Assembly (NCBI RefSeq): GCF_011030405.1 | Contig: NZ_JAAJTJ010000024.1 | Coordinates: 1 to 64,000, forward strand | Direction: 5' to 3' | From: Parapedobacter sp. SGR-10 | GTDB lineage: Bacteria; Bacteroidota; Bacteroidia; Sphingobacteriales; Sphingobacteriaceae | DNA length: 64,000 nt | Shown here: piece after piece, positions 36,685-44,871 of the stretch | Position numbering within the stretch: the stretch's first letter is position 1 | Layout of the letters: every line of letters starts with the position of its first letter | Position numbers and translations under genes: made by a program | The notes under the pieces: model-generated | What the model saw: the letters and a program-made list of their open reading frames with translations, nothing else | Database searches by the model: none | What the model was told of the DNA's origin: nothing

Positions 36685-38940
36685 TTATTTAACCTCAAAC
36701 TTTTCTTTTCCATCAGAAAAGCAGAGTCTAGCTGTCGTTTTCAATCCATTTGCTGCTATCTCCTTGCCTGGACGTTGCTGTGCCACAAAAGTCATAGAAA
36801 AACCATTAGGTCCAATAAGCTGTCCTCCTATACCACCTTCAACATTAAATGTCTTTACTTCATAAGCAGAAGCCTTGGTACCTTTGCCGGGGACAATAAA
36901 GTAGGCTTGCACCGTATTTCCGGTAGCTTTATGACTGACCGTACCTGTGGAAATAGGGACATTCTCTTTTTGATCGACTTTATAAATCCAACCCCTTCTG
37001 ATCGGTTCGGTCTGACCTTTAATGACACCAGTCTGCATACTTTTATTATCCTGACGTATCGGCAAAATATGGAGATTCGATTTTTTACCCTGCACGGTCA
37101 GCTTGTTGTCCGAAACAGCAATAGGGTGCTCACTTTGAAACAGTGCTTCGTACAAATTCTCGTTGGCATTCGCAGTTCCCAACCAATCGATCATCAACCA
37201 CAGTCCGGGCTTGACAAACAGAATATCCCGTTGATGGGTGAATGCTACTAACGTGTCTGGCCTTTTTTCGCCAATATACTCAAAATCCGCATAGCCATTA
37301 TTATATACAGCGCTCAAAAAATCAAATTTATCATTACTCGTCCAGGCTGCCTTATTCTTTACCCACTCCGTCTCCTTAGACTTCTTGTTTTCGTACAGTT
37401 CCTTCCGCCCATGCCTCATCTGGCTCAGTCCGTTGGGGATCACTGTATTGTGGGCTAGGGATGACCGATAATATTTTCTCCATACACTCGCTCTGTTGTA
37501 TATGTAAAAACCGGGATCTATCAAAAAGAGCTCTCCATCCGCCGCCAATTCAAAGCTGAGCTTATCTTCCTGCTGATGAGCCGTGCCATAAGGTCCAGCC
37601 TTGACCACCATATAGTTGTCCGCTTTGGCCCAGCCCGACCGCATGACATAATATCCTGCCCAATCAAAGGAGACGGAAGTATAATCCGGTTTGGTCCCTT
37701 GCCGTCCATCACTTCCATACCATTGCAGTACACCGGTATCTCCGATCGTTCTGGTAATACCCCTTATCCTTTTACGGATGTCTCCACCATTGTCACTTCG
37801 CTGCCTCATCTCGTTAAATGCAGGAATCGTACCGTCCGGCCTTGAAATATTCACTACGAACTCTGCCATCTTTTTCAACCTTTCCCTGAACTCCGCCGGA
37901 ACTTCCTTTCCCGCATCATTTGCAGTGACCATGAAAGAAGCAAACGAGCTCATTACGCCTTGATGATAGCTTGGGCAAAGCTCTGTTTCCACCCCGTCCG
38001 GATAGACCACACCCTTCATCTGGTCCAGCCCTCTTTCCAGTGCCCAGTCCGTCCAGGTTTTTGACTTGGTAAATTCGGGAAGACATAGCGATATCCTCAA
38101 GAGTACACCTGCGTCTGCCACCCCCATATTGTGGTAATTGAGATACGGGTATTTTTCCATCCGTAACATGTGGTTATATATCCCTTGCATAATAATAGTA
38201 AAACTTTCGGGATCCAGGCTGGGGGATTCTATAATAGAGAACAAGGAATACACGGTATTGCTTAGTCTGGAAGAAACCGACAGCTTACTATACATCAACC
38301 GATCAAACTCTGAAGGGATATTGCTATTGTTTTGTGATGGCCTCTCCTCAAGTGGTACGGGATACTTCTCTATAAAATCACGCATCAAATAGATCAGTTC
38401 TTTTGCAAACCGTTCGTCTCCGGTAGCCCTATAGGCTTGTGCCAGCTTAGGTAACCCTCTAAATCTGACCGTATTGACCACCCATTCGGGATTTAATTCC
38501 AATCCATTCCTGCCGGTCGGATTATACAACCAGTCAATTCCATTCTCAAAAGTATAGGTCACCCCTTGATACGAATAAGTTCTTTTGAGTAATCTTTCAG
38601 CCTCAGACTGTTTTTTGGAGGCATCTTTTTTCAAATCCCCTATTTTAAGTATTTTTTGCGCCAATCCTTTGTTTGCCACAAAATAGGTAAACAAAGCTTT
38701 TCCTGCCCCCTCATAATCCTGTTTTGCCACGGCTGTCCGTACCGTATTTAACTTGGAATTTCCTGCATCCAGCTTATCGTAAAAATCTTGTGGATCCAAC
38801 GAAAAAACAGGGTAATCGTACACAGGAGAAGGTTTTAATCTGTCTGTATCTGTCTTGCTATGCGCAAGAGGAATGCGACCTTGAGCCACATGGCCCAACG
38901 ATACAAAAAACAAAACGATGGTAATAAATCTTAAATTCAT
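36685..38940 (-). CDS. heparinase II/III-fold polysaccharide lyase (single-module copy)
   Basis: 751 residues with a signal peptide ending HVAQG. An N-terminal (alpha/alpha) toroid domain (~50-390) contains GIDWLYNPTGRNG, VRFRGLP and PYLNYHNMGVADA; the beta-sheet domain follows with AGPYGTAHQQEDKLSFEL near residue 457, FLIDPGFY and RSSLAHNTVIPNG. These motifs match heparinase III-like (PL12-type) lyases. The second and third motif positions are Gln-Glu rather than His-x-Asp, a variant shared with its neighbour. It is a full-length paralogue of residues ~1-760 of the fusion protein just upstream, with long identical runs. Substrate unproven. Confidence 0.87.
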   Translation of the reverse strand: MNLRFITIVLFFVSLGHVAQGRIPLAHSKTDTDRLKPSPVYDYPVFSLDPQDFYDKLDAGNSKLNTVRTAVAKQDYEGAGKALFTYFVANKGLAQKILKIGDLKKDASKKQSEAERLLKRTYSYQGVTYTFENGIDWLYNPTGRNGLELNPEWVVNTVRFRGLPKLAQAYRATGDERFAKELIYLMRDFIEKYPVPLEERPSQNNSNIPSEFDRLMYSKLSVSSRLSNTVYSLFSIIESPSLDPESFTIIMQGIYNHMLRMEKYPYLNYHNMGVADAGVLLRISLCLPEFTKSKTWTDWALERGLDQMKGVVYPDGVETELCPSYHQGVMSSFASFMVTANDAGKEVPAEFRERLKKMAEFVVNISRPDGTIPAFNEMRQRSDNGGDIRKRIRGITRTIGDTGVLQWYGSDGRQGTKPDYTSVSFDWAGYYVMRSGWAKADNYMVVKAGPYGTAHQQEDKLSFELAADGELFLIDPGFYIYNRASVWRKYYRSSLAHNTVIPNGLSQMRHGRKELYENKKSKETEWVKNKAAWTSNDKFDFLSAVYNNGYADFEYIGEKRPDTLVAFTHQRDILFVKPGLWLMIDWLGTANANENLYEALFQSEHPIAVSDNKLTVQGKKSNLHILPIRQDNKSMQTGVIKGQTEPIRRGWIYKVDQKENVPISTGTVSHKATGNTVQAYFIVPGKGTKASAYEVKTFNVEGGIGGQLIGPNGFSMTFVAQQRPGKEIAANGLKTTARLCFSDGKEKFEVK

Positions 38941-39010
38941 GTACAGTGATTTTTTATATATGCCAATCTATTTCTGCAGGCTCATTTAGGTGAAATAATC
39001 AAAATATACT

Positions 39011-39024
39011 CGTTTACGTTACTG
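39011..39024. promoter_or_regulatory. LacI-type operator before the single-module lyase
   Basis: CGTTTACGTTACTG, two mismatches from consensus, 70 bp upstream of the ATG at 38940 and after the stop of the fusion lyase. It probably starts a new transcription unit at this point. Confidence 0.68.
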
Positions 39025-39129
39025 AATATAACGTTTCTCTCCATCCCCACCAAGCTTTCATTCAACTTTTTATGCGCATACCTATTTATCTTGTCCTAAC
39101 TACACTTTTAAAACTTAGGACGGTAAGCG

Positions 39130-42100
39130 CTAATTTCTTTTAAGGGTAAAAAAACCTTGCATTCGTTTACGTCGGCCTTTATCCAGGTATTCCAACTTGT
39201 AGAAATATGTGCCATCCAAAGTGCCCTCACCAGAGAACACATTCCTTCGGTTGTCATATCCCACAATCTCTGCCCGAACCTTACCGTACTGATCAAATAT
39301 GATCATTTTGTTGTCCGGATAACGGTGGATGCCCTGGATGACCAGTATGTCATTGATCCCATCTCCATTCGGAGATAGCGCGGAATTTACCTGAACCGCT
39401 TCAACCTTGTCATTGACTACCTCAATCGTTGCTTTGACAGGATCGGCAGGCTCATGGTTATCATCACCTGCCTGCGTAGCCGTCACAACGATCAAACCTC
39501 CTCGGTACAAAACAAGGCTATGGGCTGATACCGTAGCCACCGTCACATCATCTACCGCCAGTGTCACCGGGAGATTGCTATTGGACGAAACAGGCAGCTC
39601 CACCACGCCATCACTCAGCAAAACCTCCCCTGGTGCCGACAAACTGATCTGTTGTCCGGCTTTGGTTATAGAAAATTCTGCTCCGGTAAAATGGATGGTA
39701 TAATTGCTCGAACTCAGTGTACCCTGTCCAATCGCATACACGCCTACGTTCTCCCCCTCTTCCCGGGATAGCGATCCGCTGAATGCTGTGGATTCCGTAT
39801 CATCGTTTATCAGTCCGACTGCCGTAAAAGTCAGCTCCGGATCATCTTTACCATATACTTTGTGTTGTATGGCTGCAGTCACCACTACCTCTACAGGATC
39901 TACCTGTATATTCAGCACCTGCTCTACACCTTCAAAGAAATCCGTTTCTTCCAAACTGACGATCAATGTGCTTTCCCCGCTGCGGATGGCCGTGGCATCG
40001 AAAGTACCGGGAGAAGGAATTGAAAAATGAAGCAATGGCTCAGGCTCAGGATTCGATACCACACTCACTACCGGAGCTGGTAGATCAGTATTACTGTGGA
40101 TGACTTTCAGTATCCCGGTATCGCCATAACGGAGCTTTATCCCAACTTCGGGCACCTCATTTTCATTCCACAGCACGTTCAGCACAGGGATTTCCCGGGC
40201 GTATGACCGTTCAAAAGCCCCGATATCTACCTTTGCCCCCTGTACACGCCGATTGCCGTCCAGATCTGTACCCCATGCAGCATCAATGCCTTTCGTAGGC
40301 ATAGGGTTCCCTTCTCCGCCTCCTGAGGATTGCAGGGCAGACCATAGTACTTCGTTGCTACCCGCATCGATAGCCGGACTACTTTCTCGTAAGAGGTAAA
40401 TTCCGGCCGCAGGGGCTTCAAAGAGATTCCCTACCGTCAAGCCCGAAGGGATATCAGCGATATTACTGCCTCCGTCGTTGCCATTAATGAGGTTGTTGTT
40501 ACTTTTGCCACTGTTGACCCCGACATTGATACCGTTGCTGGCATTTACATTACTAACATTAATGGTACTATTTTCAGTCCCCGATAAATTAGTATTACCC
40601 CATATAATGGAATTGTTTATTATAGGCAGCGCATTAATACCGGTACTGCCCCGTACTTGGTTTCTGATTCCTGCCCCCGTAGCTGCTTTATTGCCGGAGA
40701 TGGTCACATTCGTCAAGCTCAAAAGGTCAGCTCCATCGGCACGTATGCCCCCACCGGTCCCACTGGTATGGATAGCCTCATTGCCGTAAATAAGCACATT
40801 CACCATTGTAGTCGATGTTGCTCCCCATGTGTGGAAACCGCCACCATAGCCCGCCACGTTCTTAGCTATCTCGGAATTAGTGATAGTCATCCTACCTGCA
40901 TTGAATATTCCGCCTCCGAGACTGGATGCTGCCGTGACTCTATTATTTCTTATCGTTACATTAGTCAATACAGTATGTCCCGTCCCGTTGACAACATACA
41001 AACCTCCACCCCGACTATCAGCCTGGTTTCCGGAAACATCTAAATTTCTCAGCAAAGGGCTTCCTCCACTGTTGTAAATACCGCCACCTGTTCGTTCTTT
41101 GTCAGTTGCTCCGGTGAATGTTATATCATCCGCATTGCCTCCTGTAATGGTAAAGCCATCCAATATTGCGGAACTGCCCATACCGGACACATTAACCACA
41201 TTATAGCTATTCTTGCCTTTGATCTGTGCAGTCGGGGTGGTGATGATGATGGCCTCATCATTTCTGTCAATATCCCCGGACAATATGGTAAGATTATTTT
41301 TCCAGTCGCGTTCGTCCAAATTGGTCTCAACACCGGTAAAACCACCGTAAACGGCCACCCCGTTTGACAAGCGAAAGCTAGCCTGTCGCTCAGCAACGGT
41401 CACATGGACCGGATCTACCGGAACTATTGGTGTATACACACCTTTGGCCACCCATATTTGATCGCCGTATCTCGCTTTATCCAATGCCGCCTGCAAACCT
41501 GTATGAGCTCCCTCCCAAGTCAGCCCATCTCCAGGGGCAGTATTTTCGGCATTGACATAATGAACCTTCTGGTCCTGCTCTACCTCCCATTGTTCATCGC
41601 CCTCTACAATACAGATCCGTTCTTTGGTGACCAGGCCATTGCCGGAGATCTCATTGCCCGGTTGTTGCTGTGCAATAAAAGTCAATGTCTTGCCGTCCGG
41701 GCCGGTCAGCTGTCCACCAATTCCCCCTCCTTCTACTGCAAATGTCTGTACGGTATAAGCGGAAGATCCTGTTCTTTCCCCTGGAACAATAAAATAAGCT
41801 TGTACGGTTTTACCGATCACTCTTTGAGCAACTGCTCCGGCGGACATCGAAACCAGCTGATCACTGTCCGCTTTATATATCCACCCCCTTCTGATCGGCT
41901 CTATCTGCTCCGACACCACATTAGCTTGAAGCTCCTGCCCTTCCTGCTCTATCGGCAAGATATAAAGACCAGATTGATTGCCTCGGATAAAAAGATTTTT
42001 GCCCGATACAGTCATAGGATACTGGCTCTGAAACAGGGCTTCATACAGATTCTCGTCCGAGTTGCCCGGATCCATCCAATCGATCATCAACCATAGCCCC

Positions 42101-43845
42101 GGCTTGATAAATAAGACATCTCTCTGATGCCCAAACTCATGCAGCACGCTAGGTGTACTCCCTGCTATATGAATGATATCCGCATATCCGTTTTCATATT
42201 TCGCACTCAAAAAATCATATTTCTCATTGGTGAGCCATATCGCTTCATTCGGCCTGTCATTTTCCCACAGACTGCGCTGATGGTTTCTCATTTGGCTCAA
42301 TCCATTAGGGACAACCGTATTGTGCGCTAGGGATGATCTAAAATATTTTCTCCAGATACTACCGCTGTCATAGGTATAAAAACCGGGATCGATCAAAAAA
42401 GGTTCGCCGTTGGCAGATAGCTCGAAGCTCAACTTATCTTCTTGCTGATGAGCCGTGCCATAAGGACCTGCCTTGATAGCCATATAGTTGGCATTTCTGT
42501 CCCAACCCGACCGCATCACATAATATCCGGCCCAATCAAATGACATCGACGTATAATCCGGTGGTGTTCCCTCACTTCCACTACTCCCATACCACCTGAG
42601 CACACCATTCTCGTTCGTTGCATTAGCGATATTCCTCACCCTGCTCCTCACGGCTGTACTGGCTCCATCGCTCTGCTTTACTTCGTTAAATGCAGGCAGG
42701 TAGCCATCCGGTCTGGCAAGGTTCATCAGAAATCCAGCCATCTTTTGAAGCTTTTGTACAAATACGGACGGAACTTCATTTCCCGCAGCGTTAGCGATTT
42801 CCATAAAGCTTGCAAAATTATTCATCACCCCCGTGTGGTAGCTTGGGCAAAGTTCTTTCTCGACTCCATCCGGATAGACCACACCATTCATCTGGTCAAG
42901 CCCCCTTTCCCAGCCCCAGTCCATCCATTCTTGGGACTTATTCAGTTCCGGAAGGACAACCGCCATCTCCAGGATTACCTTAGCATCCGCCACCCCCATA
43001 TTGTGATAATTGAGATAAGGGAACTTTTCCATTCTCAGCAGATGGTTATAGATACCCTGCATAATGGTGACAAAGCTGTCGTCATCCAAGCTTGGGGATT
43101 CTATAATGGCAAACAGCGAATACACCGTACTTCTCAATCTGGAAGATACCGAAAGCTTGCTGTACATTAGATTGTCAAATTCTGAGGGAATACCTCCCGA
43201 ATGTGTTTCATTTAACGGAACAGGAAATTTCTTGATAAAATCCGTCATGAGGTAAACCAGTTCCACGGCATAACGTTCATCCTTGGTCGTCCGATAAGCA
43301 TTTGCCAATACGGGTAACCCCCTAAACCTCACAGTATTCACCACCCACTCAGGGTTTAGTGCGATACCATTCCTACCGGTCGGGTTATACAGCCAGTCTA
43401 TTCCATTTTCAAACGTATGCGTGACTCCCTGAAAGGTATACGTTCTGTTCAGCAGCGCTTCCGCAGCAGCCGGTTTGGTACTGCTGGTCTGCTGTGCAGG
43501 TATACCCAGGACATTCTCCCGAAGCGCCTTGTTTCTGATGAAGTACGCGCGCAACTCTTCGCCGGCTTTCGGGTAATCTCCTATATCTACGGCATCTTTT
43601 ACGTCCTGCATATCCAGGTACTGCAGATTCATGCCGGAATAAAAATCCCCGATATCCGTAGAAAAAACAGGATAATTGTACACCGGAGTGGTCGTATACA
43701 CCTTTGCTTCAGCATATAGGCCTGCTTCCCGTGACCCTAAATAGCCTCCGTACAGACTATTCATCAAAAAACAACCGATAGAAAAAATCAGCATTCTATA
43801 TCGAAGGGATAAACCTCCTGTTATCCTACCTTTGTCGCTCACCAT
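39130..43845 (-). CDS. lyase/beta-helix/MBG fusion with T9SS type B sorting domain
   Basis: 1571 residues with four parts. Residues ~35-760 are a heparinase-fold lyase paralogous to the next gene (AHQQEDKLSFEL near 458, RSSLAHNTVVPNG near 505). Residues ~761-1213 are a right-handed beta-helix that starts HYVNAENTAPGDGLTW and carries TNVTIRNNRV/LTNVTISGNKA repeats. Residues ~1215-1480 are beta-sandwich and MBG-type domains (VYGKDDPELTFTAVGL). Residues ~1485-1571 are a type IX secretion type B (CHU_C/gliding) sorting domain (LSPNGDGINDILVI ... TYFYKLEY ... GFFTLKRN). The protein is therefore expected to be exported by the T9SS to the surface or medium. The N-terminus has an atypical start; Met18 (MLIFSIGCF) could be the true start. 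No close precedent is known to me. Confidence 0.85.
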   Translation of the reverse strand: MVSDKGRITGGLSLRYRMLIFSIGCFLMNSLYGGYLGSREAGLYAEAKVYTTTPVYNYPVFSTDIGDFYSGMNLQYLDMQDVKDAVDIGDYPKAGEELRAYFIRNKALRENVLGIPAQQTSSTKPAAAEALLNRTYTFQGVTHTFENGIDWLYNPTGRNGIALNPEWVVNTVRFRGLPVLANAYRTTKDERYAVELVYLMTDFIKKFPVPLNETHSGGIPSEFDNLMYSKLSVSSRLRSTVYSLFAIIESPSLDDDSFVTIMQGIYNHLLRMEKFPYLNYHNMGVADAKVILEMAVVLPELNKSQEWMDWGWERGLDQMNGVVYPDGVEKELCPSYHTGVMNNFASFMEIANAAGNEVPSVFVQKLQKMAGFLMNLARPDGYLPAFNEVKQSDGASTAVRSRVRNIANATNENGVLRWYGSSGSEGTPPDYTSMSFDWAGYYVMRSGWDRNANYMAIKAGPYGTAHQQEDKLSFELSANGEPFLIDPGFYTYDSGSIWRKYFRSSLAHNTVVPNGLSQMRNHQRSLWENDRPNEAIWLTNEKYDFLSAKYENGYADIIHIAGSTPSVLHEFGHQRDVLFIKPGLWLMIDWMDPGNSDENLYEALFQSQYPMTVSGKNLFIRGNQSGLYILPIEQEGQELQANVVSEQIEPIRRGWIYKADSDQLVSMSAGAVAQRVIGKTVQAYFIVPGERTGSSAYTVQTFAVEGGGIGGQLTGPDGKTLTFIAQQQPGNEISGNGLVTKERICIVEGDEQWEVEQDQKVHYVNAENTAPGDGLTWEGAHTGLQAALDKARYGDQIWVAKGVYTPIVPVDPVHVTVAERQASFRLSNGVAVYGGFTGVETNLDERDWKNNLTILSGDIDRNDEAIIITTPTAQIKGKNSYNVVNVSGMGSSAILDGFTITGGNADDITFTGATDKERTGGGIYNSGGSPLLRNLDVSGNQADSRGGGLYVVNGTGHTVLTNVTIRNNRVTAASSLGGGIFNAGRMTITNSEIAKNVAGYGGGFHTWGATSTTMVNVLIYGNEAIHTSGTGGGIRADGADLLSLTNVTISGNKAATGAGIRNQVRGSTGINALPIINNSIIWGNTNLSGTENSTINVSNVNASNGINVGVNSGKSNNNLINGNDGGSNIADIPSGLTVGNLFEAPAAGIYLLRESSPAIDAGSNEVLWSALQSSGGGEGNPMPTKGIDAAWGTDLDGNRRVQGAKVDIGAFERSYAREIPVLNVLWNENEVPEVGIKLRYGDTGILKVIHSNTDLPAPVVSVVSNPEPEPLLHFSIPSPGTFDATAIRSGESTLIVSLEETDFFEGVEQVLNIQVDPVEVVVTAAIQHKVYGKDDPELTFTAVGLINDDTESTAFSGSLSREEGENVGVYAIGQGTLSSSNYTIHFTGAEFSITKAGQQISLSAPGEVLLSDGVVELPVSSNSNLPVTLAVDDVTVATVSAHSLVLYRGGLIVVTATQAGDDNHEPADPVKATIEVVNDKVEAVQVNSALSPNGDGINDILVIQGIHRYPDNKMIIFDQYGKVRAEIVGYDNRRNVFSGEGTLDGTYFYKLEYLDKGRRKRMQGFFTLKRN

Positions 43846-43912
43846 ATCTAATTTATTTTAACAGGTTGAGAAGTCATGTTGTAGGGGGAAATCCTCCAGG
43901 TAGCGGATGCCC

Positions 43913-44803
43913 CTACAACATCTTCATGCCTCCGACCCGGTACCGCAGTCCGATCTCGTGTGTACTGTTGGTGATACGCTGATTAGCAGATCTGCTGCTC
44001 ACATTGAACTGGTAGCTGTAACCAATACCGAAATCTTTGATATTGAATTGCAGCAGCCCCGACAGGTCTCCTTGGTTCTGTACCCCCATCCCTACTCCAA
44101 ATCTTTGTGCAAAGAAAGCCAACGCATTGACATCAAAGCGGGTCTCTATCCCTTCCATGTGACTCAGCATAAGAGAAGGTTTGATATGAAATCCTTCATT
44201 GACTTGAAACAGGATACCCCCTGTAGCATAATATACCTGGCGAAAATCGTAATCCTCTTGTTGACGTTGCTTATCCAATACCAACCGTGGAATAGAAAAA
44301 CCTATATACCACTTATCTTCCTTAAAATAGGACGTCCCCAGACTCATCATACCCTGAAAGTTACGGACATCATCCCGGAAAGCAGGATCGGTCATGTCCA
44401 AATCGAAAAAATCGGACTTATGGAAGAGCAGACCACCACCCACGGACAAGCCTAGGTATTCATCCTTGGACAATCGTACCTTTGAGGCTATATAGCCCCC
44501 TACCTCACTGTCACGAGTAGCACCGAGCCTAACTTGTTTTACATCGACTCCAATCGTGATTCCCAAAGATTTGACACCTACATGGCCACTCGCCCAATAC
44601 GCCCGTGGGGCACCATCCATTCCAATCCATTGCAGACGACTCAGTACAGCTGCCCCTCCCTGGGGATCCATCATACTCAGCGAACCATTGAATGAATTTC
44701 GAAATTGACCGAACTGGTTGTAGCTCAAGCCGTGTTGTCCTTTCCCCACATACGGCAGAGAAAGCAATATACCTACAATGATAAGGGTTATATGTTTTTT
44801 CAT
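43913..44803 (-). CDS. PorP/SprF-family T9SS membrane protein
   Basis: 296 residues with a signal peptide ending VGKGQ and a beta-barrel-like body that opens LSYNQFGQFRNSFNGS and closes IGLRYRVGG. It carries the family's alternating short strands (YWASGHVGVKSLGITIGVDV; ATGGILFQVNEGFHIKPSLMLS, both shortened). PorP/SprF proteins are outer-membrane partners that help particular type B cargo reach or stay on the surface, and are usually encoded beside it. Here the gene lies between two type B cargo genes (67 and 68 bp gaps), so a dedicated set is likely. Confidence 0.88.
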   Translation of the reverse strand: MKKHITLIIVGILLSLPYVGKGQHGLSYNQFGQFRNSFNGSLSMMDPQGGAAVLSRLQWIGMDGAPRAYWASGHVGVKSLGITIGVDVKQVRLGATRDSEVGGYIASKVRLSKDEYLGLSVGGGLLFHKSDFFDLDMTDPAFRDDVRNFQGMMSLGTSYFKEDKWYIGFSIPRLVLDKQRQQEDYDFRQVYYATGGILFQVNEGFHIKPSLMLSHMEGIETRFDVNALAFFAQRFGVGMGVQNQGDLSGLLQFNIKDFGIGYSYQFNVSSRSANQRITNSTHEIGLRYRVGGMKML

Positions 44804-44826
44804 TAGAATAAATTGTTTTTTTGAAG

Positions 44827-44868
44827 TTATCAGTGATCAGTTTCTTAGGACTGACCACTGACTACTAA
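44827..44868. repeat. heptamer-type repeat with dyad symmetry (CAGTNNN)
   Basis: A tcagtgatcag arm and a ctgaccactga arm face each other within the gap between the second cargo gene and porP. The unit resembles the 7-bp-period CAGTTAT/CAGTGGT tract at 47365-47400. Confidence 0.45.
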
Positions 44869-44871
44869 CAT

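Noticed and set aside
40450..41120. Repeated glycine/asparagine-rich stretches considered as a possible CRISPR or DNA repeat array
   Set aside because: They are the coils of a parallel beta-helix protein, with variable unit length and no conserved DNA repeat.
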